Below, piece by piece: positions 1 to 12,040 of a stretch of 64,000 nucleotides of DNA. The notes below the pieces were generated by a model. That model was not told where the DNA came from, searched no databases, and saw only the letters and a program-made list of their open reading frames with translations. Origin of the DNA: Epiperipatus broadwayi (lineage: Eukaryota > Onychophora > Udeonychophora > Euonychophora > Peripatidae); the NCBI GenBank assembly GCA_028023455.1, contig JAQFVV010000031.1, positions 3,226,001 to 3,290,000 on the forward strand. The letters run 5' to 3'. Position 1 is the first letter of the stretch, and every line of letters starts with the position of its first letter. The position numbers were made by a program, and so were the translations under genes.

Positions 1-269
1 ACAAAATGTGTTGGCTAGAATGGACTTCAATCTTGCTGCAGTTTGGAGGATTCAGCAAAATATACCATGGGAAGTATAAAAATTTTTGAATACAATATTA
101 ACTTTTAAATAGCTAACTTAAATGAACTTTCAATTAATAAACCTAAGCATAATTTCTAAATAAGGTCTTATCTGACAAGCCAGAGAACTCTTAAATTATT
201 TTTTTATGTATAATGTTTGCTATCAATCATTTCCATCTTTGTTAACTAAATTGCTAAATTTAGAGTTAA

Positions 270-1330
270 GTGTAGATGGCTACATAGATTCATTAAGTTT
301 AGGTTAGATTATGTGTGGTTACTTTTGGGCTAATCATTTAATAGTTGAATTGAGGCTGGTGGAGAGATTTACAGGCATTATATGATGATGTAATATGAGG
401 AGGTGCATTAGATTCTCTTGTGCCACATTAGCATATAGGGCATCGTACCTAACTGAATGTATGGCCCAAAAAGGGATGCCATCACATTGTTTTTGGTGGT
501 AGAGAAATATCTCCTACACCATTTGATTTTTTTACACTCTATGGAAAGGGACCATAAGATGGCAAGGACCACTCTCCCTCCAGATGAAGTATTTGTTTCT
601 TAATATGTTTATATAATACCAATAATTATGCACTTTTAATGCTTGTTAGAGAAAGTTATATTTATTAATAATTTATTTAATGCTTAGCACTTTCAAAGCT
701 CCATGGCTTCATATATGTTTATATATGATTCCTTTGCAAGACAGATGCACATTCCTGTACTAAATAAGAATCATTTCTTTAATAATATTATGCTACAGAT
801 GTACATTCCTGGCAGCATGGTTTTATGCTAACATTTTTATTTTACATTGATCGTGTCGGTATATCAGTAAGCTAGCATTGGTTTAACTGTGAACCTTTAA
901 CCTGAGGTTAAATGATTTGAGAGTTTTTTAATGCATAGTTTATATAGTCAATTTGCACTTAACACATTATAAAAATATTACAATTATATAACTTTTAATC
1001 TGTGCATATTAAAATAAATATTAAGATTTAAATTTATTAAATAATGTTTAATCCTAATCCTCAAATGCATTTTATAGACGCTATGTGTATAATAAATGTT
1101 TGTCTTATTAGTGCTGGCAGCGACTTATTATTTTATCTTGATTAATAATACTTTGAAATATATAATTAAAAATAAGTTTGAAAAGATATATTATAAAATT
1201 CAGCTACTCCTTGAGCTAGTGAATAGGGCCATTAGTCAATAAAAGTTGAATCTTACCCTTATGTATCTGCCAACTTTATAAATTTTCTTAGTTCTAATAG
1301 CCTAGTGGCGCCCTGCCCGATCGTTATAAT
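270..1330 (+). repeat. LTR-like repeat, copy A (probable solo or decayed LTR)
   Basis: This stretch aligns along most of its length with 60548-61430. Shared landmarks in order are an ATGGCTACATAG-like start, a TAGTTGAATTG segment, GATGTACATTCCTG near 798, a CCTNAGGTTAAAT block near 900, a GGCAGYGRCTT block near 1115, an AATAAAAGT polyadenylation-like signal near 1240, the phrase TATCTGCCNACTTTATA near 1264, and TGGCGCCC at 1306-1313. TGGCGCCC is a classic start of a retroelement primer-binding site, placed just after a U5-like end. The similarity continues past it to GATCGTTATAATAT. No coding frame is seen. LTR with decayed body is my reading; a different non-autonomous repeat is possible. 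Confidence 0.55.
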
Positions 1331-1466
1331 ATTAAACAATTCCTTGAAAATCACATGCTAATTTGTTTTTCTTCCACCATAAGTTTAGTTGATAATAATT
1401 ACAATCAAAGTAATTGAAAATACTTCTTTTTTAAAATTATATATTATTGTTTATTTATACTTTTAT

Positions 1467-3180
1467 TAACTGAAACACACAAGCTTATTATATATCTGTG
1501 TCTATATATGTAATATATAGGGTGTATGAGCACAGACTTTCACATGAGCCACCACTCTCCACCCTATCTCATAACACTGATACACTTGAACACATATATG
1601 TTGAAAAAATAACTAATCACCAATATACGTATTCCATGCTAATCCAGCAATCATCAGTTGGTACAGATTACCATCTCTACACATATATGCTGTAAGTGCT
1701 CAGATATATATTAAGATAGCCAAACCTTATACTTTAGTAGACAGGCTTCAATATACTCCACACCCAACTCTTCAGCTATCCATCCAATTAAAAATCTGAT
1801 AATAGAATGCTCAAAGGCCACCCTCAGACTGAGATTCTTGTCACACCCATGTTGACCTAAGGTCAATCTGACCCCTCATGTACAGGACATAATACATTTA
1901 ATACATATACAAGGATGGGAAGACATCTCTACTATGTAATAACTGAAACACACAGGCTTATTATATACATGGGTCTATATATGTAATGTATAGGGTATAT
2001 GAGCACAGACTTTCACACGACTCACCACTCTTTGCACTATCTCATAACACTGATACACTTGAACACATATATGTTGAAAAGATAAATAATCACCAATATA
2101 CATATTTCATGCTAAACCAGCAATCATCAGTTGGTCCAGATTACCATCTCTACACATATATGCTATAAGTGCTCAGATATATATTAAGATAGCCAAACCT
2201 CATACTTTAGTAACTCTTCAGCCATCCAAAGGCCACCCTCAGGCTGAGATTCTTGTCACACTCATGTTGACCTAAAGTCAATCTGACCCCTCATGTACAG
2301 GACATAATCCATTTAATACATATACAAGGGATGGGCAGACATCTCTATTATATAATAACTGAAACACACAGGTTTATTTTATACCTGGGTCTATATATGT
2401 AATGTATAGGGTATATGAGCACAGACTTTCACACGACCCCCCACTCTTCACACTATCTCATAACACTGATACACTTGAACACATAAATGTTGAAAAGATA
2501 AATAATCACCAATATTCGTATTTCATGCTAAACCAACAATCAACAGTTGGTCCAGATTACCATCTGTACACATATATGCCATAAGTGCTCAGATATATAT
2601 TAAGACAGCCAAACCTCATACTTTAATGGACAGGCTTCAATATACTCTACAATCCAAGGAGAGTGGTGTGTTGTGTGAAAGTCTGTGCTCATATACCCTA
2701 TATATTACATATATAGACACAGGTATATAATAAGCCTGTGTATTTCAGTTATGACATAGTAGAGATGTTTACCCATCCCTTGTATATGTATTAAATGGAT
2801 TATGTCCTGTACATGAGGGGTCAGATTGACCTTAGGTCAACATGGGTGTGATAAGAATCTTGGCCTGAGGTTGGCCTTTGAGCATTCCGTCATCAGATTT
2901 TCAGTTGGATGGACGGTTGAAGAGTTGGAGTGTGGAATAGATTTAAACTTGTCCATTAAAGTATGAGGTTTGACTATCTTAATATATAACTGAGCACTTA
3001 TAGCATATATGTGTAGAGATGGTAATCTGGACCAACTGATAATTGCTGTTTTAGTATGATATATGTATATTGGTGATTATTTATCTTTTCAACATATATG
3101 TGTTCAAGTGTATCAGTGTTATGAGATAGTGTGGAGAGTGGTGAGTCGTGTGATAGTCTGTGCTCATAAACCCTATATAT
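1467..3180. repeat. Cluster of a ~420-470 bp repeat: about 2.6 direct copies plus one inverted copy
   Basis: Direct units begin with the same TAACTGAAACACAC at 1467, 1940 and 2356, giving spacings of about 473 and 416 bp; the third is cut near 2640. From 2657 to about 3178 the same unit runs in the opposite direction, so the cluster ends as a fold-back. The short reading frames at 1498-1695, 1986-2168 and 2402-2584 are the same repeat read three times and are not genes. In the orientation of the inverted copy, the end GTGTATCAGTGTTATGAGATAG...AGTCTGTGCTCA matches the tRNA-like segment seen more clearly at 39290-39350, which suggests a tRNA-derived head. Confidence 0.85.
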
Positions 3181-3616
3181 TATACTTTTATTATAATATT
3201 TAAATAATTACAAATAAAATACTTTCAATAGATAATTTATTATATATATTGAATTAAATATTTTCCACCGATTATCATTCTAATAAAGCGCAGAAAATGA
3301 AAATTTTATCATGTAAACAAAGTTAACATTTGCCTTTGATACTAATTGATAACCTCTCTGAGGCTAAATAAGTTTTCTCCATTTTATATAATAGCTCTTT
3401 TGTTGAGGTCACAATTGAAAAATAAATGAATGACCAGCTATGAAGATTAGTATGAATGATCAAGAATATATTCTGCTACTGTATAATATATGATATTGAT
3501 ATTTAAGCTTAGGTATTATTTTTGCTACTTTTGATCGATTTATAAACAAATAAAAAATAATTTATTGATTAGACATTTTGAAAATCATATATTGTTAAAG
3601 TATCAGATATGTCAAG

Positions 3617-3685
3617 TTCTGATCCAATCCTGAAATCTTTAGCTCATGAGTCTAGCACTCTTTTATTGTGCTAAACCATATAGGG
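3617..3685 (-). repeat. Degenerate tRNA-like sequence (possible SINE head)
   Basis: Read on the minus strand it shows TTTAGCACAATAAAAGAG, then AGTGCTAGACTCATGAGCTAAAG, which could be an anticodon arm, then CAGGATTGGATC, which resembles a B box. The acceptor ends do not pair, so it is not a working tRNA gene. A chance resemblance is possible. Confidence 0.35.
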
Positions 3686-4335
3686 TAAGTTTAAATACAC
3701 ACATCCATATATATATAAAATTTAAAAAGTATTCTGTGTTTTATAATTCAAAGATGAGCAATTCAATTTCATTTCTTCAAGAATATTCTTATAGTCACAA
3801 TTGGTGAGATAATCTTTATTTCTTCAAGAAATTATAAATAAAAATCCTTTTACATTTTTTTTTTATATTTGCATTATAATTAAATGTGAATATTGAAAGG
3901 TATATTAAAATATGCATTGTTTTAAATTTGCAATCACTAAGAATACAATTAATCAATATCATCGGTTACTGCAGCAGTCATTCCTAAGTCAGTATGGCTA
4001 GTCCAACTCCAAGTACATTTTACATGACTTTTACATTAACTACATAAACCAATCTGCAAAGCACAAATATATATATCCACATATAGAACAATTGATGCAT
4101 TATTCTGCTTGATATTTTAGTGCTCTTTTAATTCCAGCAACAAACTTTTCTTCATAAAAAATGCTTCAGCACCATACTTAATTGTGGTTCTCCATTACAT
4201 TCTATTTTCAGTTATACTTTTCAAACAGGCAATATTTCACTTTTTTATAATGTCTTTGAGAAAATCCTTCTAATTTAAAATAGAGCCTGCTTCTCTCATA
4301 AACCCTTGTTCAACTTCACTATAAATTATTGTGGG

Positions 4336-4360
4336 TTTTTTTTTTTTTGGGGGGGGGGGG
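4336..4360. repeat. T13 followed directly by G12 homopolymer junction
   Basis: Thirteen T (4336-4348) run straight into twelve G (4349-4360). Similar G runs recur at 21498-21510, 34875-34889, 54263-54275 and 54516-54526. Such runs are also prone to length errors in sequencing. Confidence 0.9.
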
Positions 4361-7300
4361 TGTTGACAATTAATAGTGTTTTTAAACTATGATTTTTAAA
4401 ATAAATAGCATTGTTTGTTTTATATATTCAGTTATTGCAACCTGATTTTTAAGTTCTTACCATGAATTTATAATTTGAAATAGCAGACTACATTTTAAAT
4501 CAATTTTTTTTAAATTTATCGTGTTCTACTATGTAAAGCAAAATTCGCTTTTTTGTAATAATATATACATACACACAATTACTGTGCTTAATTCATTATT
4601 ATTTATATTTGCTTTCAAATTTTGAAAAACAAAGTACTGGTTTTTAGCGTAGCATTATAATTCTTTCATTATAGTTGCGAATCACAAGCGATGCACGTCG
4701 CTTTCATTCAGTTATCCTGATTAAGGGAGTCTTTCACTTTTAATTTATTTGCTTTATTTAAATTCATATACTTTTGATTGTCTTAGTCAATCATTTATAT
4801 TCAATAAAAAATAATTTAGATACAAATTTGCATATAAGAACATAAAAATATATAGTATCTGTTATTTTATATGTATAGTTTAAAATACATAATCATATAT
4901 AGCTACAAAATAATTATAAACAATTATGTGCTATTCCATTACGTGTATGCAAAATACATATTCATTTAAAGTATAAAAATATGCGTAATATAATTAAATA
5001 AAAAGTAAAATTAAAACTTTCTGAAGCTGTAGATAAAAGAATTAATTTTATTAAAAGATTAATTATACATTTAAGAAACAACCTTAATTAAATTCTTAAA
5101 GCGCAAAAAAGAATAGAATTCGATCAGAAAATAATTAACTAAGTAGTTAGTGACAATTAAAAAGATTTTACTAGTAACTGGATGCGTCTACAGATAAATA
5201 ATATTAGACAATGTCAGCAGGATCTGAGTGGCTCATCCAATTAGAACAGAAATTGTAATAGTTTATCGAAAGTGAACAATTTGTCTAAAAGAGAAAACCA
5301 AAGGACAGTTGCTAGTGGAAGCTACATACATACAGATATACTTGCAACATCATGGTACTGAACATCATTGTGTGTTACCTTAGATTGTTTCTATCGTGGA
5401 GAGACTTGCTTCGTGGAGAGACTTGCTTTCAGACGTGACAAAACAAGTCTAAGGATTTGAACAGGTCGCACTGGCCTTTATTATGTTAGCATGCCTTCGG
5501 GTTTGTAAGTATTTAAGTTGTAAATAATTTGCTAGTATGTATATATAATATTAGTATTTATGTTGTATTATTTATGTATTAAATCATAATCCCAAGTTGC
5601 TGCAGTATTATTATTTTACCACAAAATGTATATAAGCCTGTGTCTGTTTGATAGTGTAGGAATCGCTCCCAGATATAGCAATTGACCCAGATAAAATGCA
5701 CTAATATATGCTGAAGTAAAAAATCAAACTCTAGGTTTAGTTTCATATGAAGCATAAATGTTCACGTACTATTAATTATTGAATTTTTAAAAAAATATTT
5801 TACAATACCTGAACTTTTCTAATGATAATTTAATAATTTTTAAACTATTACAATCATATTATTACATGCTAGGGAAATCACGTGATAATTAAATGTTCAA
5901 CTGGCAGATTGAGCTCAACAAGTCTATTTTTTTGAACTACACACATACACACAGCATTCCTGAACTAATTTCTGTGAAGAAAAAAATTCTAAGAATTATC
6001 ATATCATAACTAACATATCTATCTCTTGTAATTACAAAAATTAATAAAAACTTTTATTATTTATTTTAAAAAAAAATTAACATGCACACATTGGTCTTAG
6101 TCATCACCACAATTTTTGACTATTATGAACCACAGCAAGTTAAAGACCTCTCCAAATTTAATCCAGTTTCTCCTATCCATAAACTCTCTTCTTCACATCA
6201 TAGCCACAAACTAGATCTCTATTTAAATCTTTTACAATCTCTTGGGATCCAATTTAAAAACTTTAATTGTCCTATTATTATCTCTTTTAGCAATATGTTG
6301 AGCCCAGCTCCATTTCAGTTGTTTATTTCTTTCAATAATATCGGAGATATCTGTTTGTTCTCTCATTCATATATTTTGTTTTAATCTCTTCATGTTGCTC
6401 CTAACACATATCTCTCCATATTCCACTGATTGTCTGAAATCTCTGTATTACTCTTTTGTTGAGTGTCCAAGTTTCAGATTCATAAATAAGATGAGATAAA
6501 GCACATCTATTAAAAAAGTTTTTCAAAGACATAGACATATTTCCTTTTAATATTAATTTATTCTAAAAGAACTCCATCCAAATTTAATTCTATGATTAAT
6601 TTTATCCATTATATCATATTAATAATATGAATGAGATATAGGTTTTAACTTCTAATTCATAATTATAAAACTTTATTTACTTCTTTTCCAAAAATCCATT
6701 GAACATTAATTTAGACATTTTAGCATTTACCTTTAATCCTATTTTCTTAATTTTATCTGATAACTCTTGCAACATTTCCTGAAGTTCTAAAACATTATTT
6801 GCAAAAACAACTACATCACCTGCAAAATCTAGATGGCTTAAATACTCTCCATTTATTTTGACTCACTTAGCTTCTCATTTTAATCTATAAATACTTCTTA
6901 TAAAATGCTGTTATGGAGATGTGGAATCACACTCTTGTACAGCCTTCTTAAATTGAATGTTCCTGGGGTAATCATGTAATCTAATCATGGCTGTTGTAAT
7001 CTAATAAATATTTTTCAGAATATGATACTATTTTGGATCTACATCTTGCAGTTTTAAAGCTTTACTTACCATGAGATACTTTTTTATAATCTATAAATCC
7101 AAAGCATGGTAGTAACTGATATTTATTGGATTTTTCTATAACTTTTTTCAATACTTGGAAGTGAAATACTGTACTAAAATCACTCTTAAATCTAGTTTGT
7201 TATTTGGTATGTAGCTCTGTCAACTATTTTTCTATTTCTTCATTCAATAATAATTTCATCATTTCCTGAAATTTTTCCCTTTTTCATAAATTTGATTGCA

Positions 7301-7405
7301 TATCTAACCTCTTCATTTAAAATATTTGGCAATGTAAAAGATATAGTGATTGTATGAGATATTTTGTTTTCTTGATCTTTATTACCATATAATTATTTAA
7401 ATAAA

Positions 7406-7884
7406 ATACCATATACATCTTAAATAAACACTTTTCAATGCAATTTAATATAATAGATTTTATTTCTCTTTGCTTACAGTTTCAATTATCCAGCAATTAT
7501 CATCAGAGCTACAATATTCAAACATATATAACCATACAATTAATACTTATAAAGAATATAAACATTGTAAGCAATATCCTATGTTATGAATTTTAAAATA
7601 GCAATATAATTTTTTATGATCTATATAATGATTAAGGATATATCGTTATAGGGATCATTAAAAAATTATATTATTTTAAAATTCATGATATATGATATTG
7701 TTTATAGTGTTTATATTGTTTATAAATATGTATGCATAGATAAGTATTAATTGTATAGTTATATATATTTGAATATTGTAGCTCTGATGATGGCTTCAGA
7801 ACAATTGAAACTGTAAGCAAGGAGAAATAAATTCTATTATATTAAATTGCTTTGAAAATTGTTCATTTAAGGTGTATATGGTAT
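7406..7884. mobile_element. 479 bp near-perfect palindrome (fold-back element) inserted in a LINE, with hammerhead-like motifs
   Basis: The left half, starting ATACCATATACATC at 7406, is the reverse complement of the right half, ending GGTGTATATGGTAT at 7884. The two halves match with scattered differences almost to the centre near 7640, so there is hardly any loop. It interrupts the LINE at 6080-8810 between two RT segments, which shows it is an insertion. Each half carries CTGATGA then GAAACTGTAAGC: plus strand 7784-7811 and minus strand 7479-7506. This resembles a hammerhead ribozyme core. There is no coding frame, so it would be non-autonomous. Clear target duplications are hard to define because both flanks are AT-rich. 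Confidence 0.85.
7780..7818 (+). ncRNA. Degenerate hammerhead-ribozyme-like motif, right arm
   Basis: CTGATGA (7784-7790) is followed after 16 nt by GAAAC (7807-7811) and then TGTA. Just before CTGATGA is AGCT, and after ACTGTA comes AGC, so a 3 bp stem I is possible. Stem II would be formed by TGGCT and its partner, but the partner side reads ACAATT and no longer pairs well. The motif is recognisable but probably inactive. The mirrored copy in the left arm (minus strand 7472-7510) keeps the same core with a different stem II. Confidence 0.45.
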
Positions 7885-8810
7885 TATATATATATATAAA
7901 TCAATGCAGAAAAGGATAACAAGTGGAAAATATATATATAACTCTGTAGAACTCTTCCACCAATTCATAATGTCATCTCTTTTTTTATTTATTAATAATT
8001 CTATCTTTTCTTCTTATTCTGAATCAAATTTTTTTCCAATACCAAAATGTTGTCTTACAAGTTTGAAATTATAATTCTCTTCTTTAAATCTCTTTTGACA
8101 ATTCACAGTTTTATTATTAACACTTTTTCATATCATTTTATAAAATTCTACATATTCAATTCTTCTTAATGGATCATTTAAAAAAAAATTATATTTCTTC
8201 TTTTTTCATACATTGTCTTGTCTCAGTAAAAAATAAATTACTGATAAATTGTTGCTCTTCTATACCAGCTGCAAGTATCGGTTATCTTCTAATTGACTTT
8301 AGTCAAGTTTGAACCATCTTCAAAAATCTGGAAATATTTTAAAAGATTTATATGTTCTAATTTAAAATCATTGGAGTTTTTCAGAAAATTATGAACTGTT
8401 AACATTGTTTTTATTTAATAGATTTCATTTCTCTAGTTTTGCCTTAACATGTATCTTACATTTTGCTAATCAATGTTCATTTTCTGTGTTGAATCTATTA
8501 ATAACAATCTTGAAATACATATTTTTAATTAATCAAAATATCCATTTCTGCTACTTCTTTGTTAAATGCTTCCATATTCATTTCCATTTAATATTTTTTT
8601 GTAAGAAAAAATTCATAATATATAGTTTTTTCTTTTTCTGAGAATTTTATGCAAGTTTGTTTACTCTCATTTCTATCATCATAACCAAATTTACCCACAG
8701 CACTTTTATCTGTCAATTGTTTATCACATCTAGTATTAGAATCTCACAAGATAATTTTAAAATGTTGTTTGATCTGATCAAAAACATTTTATATATATCC
8801 ATATTGTAAC

Positions 8811-11560
8811 AGTCAGAATTGTCTATCTCGCTAACACACTGCAGAATTCAAACCCCAAACACGAAACTGAACATTCTAGGAGGGATTGCCTTCTAGATAT
8901 ACTAAGTTCGAATCTAAAGTCCAAATTTCACAGTGCCACCTACGTGATAACGCATCTGATGCTACTACTAGCGGTGCCTGGTGGTCAGGGAGAAACAAAA
9001 GACTCTATACTAAGATAAGTTTGGGTTGCTAATTAACGTCTATGGATGTACAAAAGAAATGTATAAAATATATATATAGACCGAGACAGTGATAGGAATC
9101 AATAAAATAAGAGATCAAATTTAGTTTTAAATGATTTCACAAAATTTATTTATATAAAATATATATATAACGCCACTGTCTGCTTATATGAGACAGGGAC
9201 GCATATTAAATAATTGTTGGCATTACCTTCCAATAAATGACAAAAAGTTTTAAAACAAAATTATAAAGTCTATCCCTCGGGCTAATAACATTACGATAAT
9301 GTGCTTACAGAGATTGGAACATGTGCGAGGTGCTTTTAGTAATTATAACAGTTTAATAAAATATTTTATATTACGAGTTATATAATGTTTATTGATCTTG
9401 AGAATGGCATGGACAAAAGCTTACTAAGCAATAAAGTGGTGATGTGATCAAAGCATTTATTTGATAATAATAATTAAAGCAGATGGGAGGTCAGTATTGC
9501 TAATAATGAATTTATTAAAGTTGGAGGGTGTGACACATTTAAGTCACGGATGCTTTGTAAAAATAAATATAAAATAAAATAATAGTGAAATATTTGAGAT
9601 GACTACGGAGGGCAACTCGCCACTAACCTGTAGGAAAGTGTTGTCACAAACAGCCGAAACTTAGCAACTGGGTGACAGCTGCGTTTAATTCCCAGGTGTG
9701 ACATTTGTGGACACACTCTGCCTGGAAACCACAGGGAACAAAAAGAAAGTGAAGAGAATGGACTTAGCTGTTTAAAATCCTTGGAAAGCGAAACAAAGCG
9801 GTCTCAACAACCAATTCATTTACCAGCAATACTAAACTAAGGTATATAAGACATACTAAATGGGTTTACTTGGATTAAGAGAAATGCCCAATCAAACTCC
9901 CAGAAACTCATTTAAAGGGTCCACACATTCTCGACGTCAATGATGAACTTTGTAATTAAAGTAGAACACAGTATTTAAAATAGGAAAATGCATGCTTGCG
10001 GGTTGGAAAAGAAAGCATAGGTTTATTTGCACAATCATGCATTTGGGGACACATTTAAATCATTAACCTCACACATACTCTCATATTATGTTAAAATCAA
10101 TAAAATGTAGATTTTAAACTATGTGATTATTATATATTAAAGAAGATTAGAATCGCCCTCGAACGAGTGATTTGTAAGATAATAAAATGGGAATTATTAT
10201 AAATTTAAAATATGCCTTAATAGCGGCGTCTTACTTTCAACAAAAGGAATAATTCACTCAGTCAAAGACAATTCTGACACATTATCATAATAAAATAACA
10301 GAAAGCTTTATAAATAGAAAATATTAACCCAAGGATAGAGAGCAAAACTGTTGATTATATTTGAACACGTTAAAGAAGTACATAATAAAGTTATGTGAAA
10401 TAAAAGAAAAGCAATTTAGAATAGCTATAGCATGTTAGTTAGGAATAACAAGAGCTCTTGGGTTAATTTAGGTTACCTCTGGAGACGCATTTGCAGGTAG
10501 ATGTTTGGCAGGTTTTATAATTCTGCAGCAAAATCTGGAATGTTCATATTTTTGCAGCCGCAGCAGTTCCAGGGTTCCTTATGTGATAGCTTCTGATGGT
10601 CTGGAGCAGCAGCCAGCTATTCCAAGGCGACATAGCCTTCTTGATGCCTCTACTCTGTCATTTCAAAGTTAGCAATTTTTGTGGTAAACATGGTTAGAAA
10701 CATTTAATCAGAAAATAATCAGAATAAATTTGGTTAGAAATATTTCATCAGCAAATGGCTAGAAAGTCCTGGTTTGAAATAATTCATCAGCAAATGACTA
10801 GAAACATTTCATTAGAAACACCAGAAACATTTCATTAGAAAATGACCAGAATGGAGAACAAAATACCCTTCCTTTTATAGTAGAATTGAACAATAGAACT
10901 GCCCTGGAGCGTTACAAAAATATATCGGACTTATCAGCTGTAATTAAACCTATCCGAATGTCTAAAGGAATTTAACAAAATTTTAATTAATTTCTATTGT
11001 TAATTTCCTTGTCGACATTCGAATTACAAACTAGATTTAATTAAAAATTACTTTTACTAATTAAAGAAAACCTTAAGTGGACATCTGCTGTTTTCTTAGA
11101 TAATAATCAAATAATTAAACTATTGTCCCTCATTTATTTTAACAGAAATATTTGAAATGACTTTTATTAAATTAAAGAAAATGTTTTTTACTTTTTCAAT
11201 TGCAATATTTGAATCTATCTACTAGATGAATATGAACTTTATCTTAAATCAAAAATATATTACGACTGTAATATATTTTTGTAAATAGATTCAAATAAAA
11301 TAACTTTAATTAGCAATTTATAATTTTGATATGAGTTTTAAAATGCATATCATAGTGTGTGCGCAATTACAACTTATATAACCTACTTTTTAAATAAATC
11401 TAAATTATGTGAACATATACATAATCCATAAATTTTATTTATTTGAGCATGAATTATACTTACATATAATATGAGCATTGTACTCGTGGTTTAAAATTAG
11501 GCGGGATTTTCGGTATATAAGCATATTGCAGACACATTACGATAGATTGGGGTTCAAATT
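8811..11560. other. ~2.75 kb unclassified block between two LINE pieces (possible insertion)
   Basis: No open frame of note. Parts are richer in G+C than their surroundings, for example 8815-9000, 9600-9800 and 10480-10670, which hints at a degraded mobile element. Around 10670-10860 short motifs such as GGTTAGAAA, CATTTCATCAG and AAATGACTAGAAA recur in a degenerate tandem fashion. The block sits between two minus-strand endonuclease pieces of RTE-like LINEs (8640-8800 and 11580-12040), which is what an insertion into one LINE would give. The element type is not identified. Confidence 0.4.
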
Positions 11561-11579
11561 AAGATATGAGGGTAGGAAA

Positions 11580-12040
11580 TGGGTGAGAAAAGGTGAAACG
11601 AAGATCTGCAAAGCAGACCTTACTGTTTCAATATAAAAATCCTCTACTTCTTCATCATAACGAGAACTTATTGGAGCATAAACCTGAATTATCTGCATTT
11701 GGTATCTTTCATTAGCCAGAATAACTAATCTTGCTACTTTCTGTCTATTTAGCATCAATTTCCACAATGTTGTTCTTTCACTTTTAATTTATACTGATTC
11801 TCAGACCTCTTATACTTTTACTATACACACCTTTGCAATAAAGTATATATTCACTTTTTAAATCAATTGCCTCTTCAACTTCTAATTTCACAATTGGCAT
11901 TATTATGTGTTTTTATTAACACATTCTGGAGGTTTTTTTTTTGACCACCTGTCTGTTTAAAAAATCTTGTAATTCAATTTTCACCAATTTCCCAATTTTC
12001 AATCTAGATAAATCTTTGCATACGATACATGAGTATTCCT
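11580..12040 (-). pseudogene. LINE endonuclease fragment (RTE-like, APE-type)
   Basis: On the minus strand near 11620-11760 the peptide ARLVILANERYQMQIIQVYA, followed by PISSRYDEEVEDFY, matches the middle of apurinic-type endonucleases of RTE-like LINEs, where the usual form is QVYAPTSxxDDEEVExFYE. Further upstream, to about 12040, weaker matches to the same domain occur with stops in between. The frame leaves recognisable LINE sequence at about 11600. It may be the 5' part of the LINE at 6080-8810, because the next expected segment of the domain starts there. Confidence 0.65.

Larger units (their letters stand above)
3181..6079. other. AT-rich stretch without a recognised gene
   Basis: No convincing coding frame. 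It holds a possible decayed tRNA-like sequence (3617-3685), a T13/G12 homopolymer junction (4336-4360) and a 17 bp perfect tandem duplication at 5395-5428. The somewhat GC-richer part from about 5380 to 5690 could be a fragment of an LTR or other repeat but I cannot classify it. Confidence 0.6.
6080..8810 (-). pseudogene. Decayed RTE-like LINE: endonuclease end, reverse transcriptase and C-terminal domain
   Basis: Read on the minus strand, pieces of one non-LTR retrotransposon appear in the right order but with many stops and frameshifts. Near 8640-8800 is an endonuclease segment ending DKSAVGKFGYDDRNE, matching the GxFGxGxRNExG signature of RTE-type endonucleases. Near 7250-7330 is PNILNEEVRYAIKFMKKGK, the N-terminal part of the RT domain. 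Near 6700-6850 is HLDFAGDVVVFANN followed by LSDKIKKIGLKVNAKMSKL, so the catalytic FADD has become FAGD. Near 6390-6480 is SETWTLNKR, the conserved YGxETWTL region of the C-terminal domain. The NILNEEV block is shared with the copy at 23340-25870, so the two are one family. A palindromic element (7406-7884) is inserted in it. It cannot encode an active protein. Confidence 0.75.

Noticed and set aside
1498-2584. Three similar 60-65 codon frames as a small tandem gene family
   Set aside because: They are the same noncoding repeat unit read in one frame; the divergent copies elsewhere break the frame.
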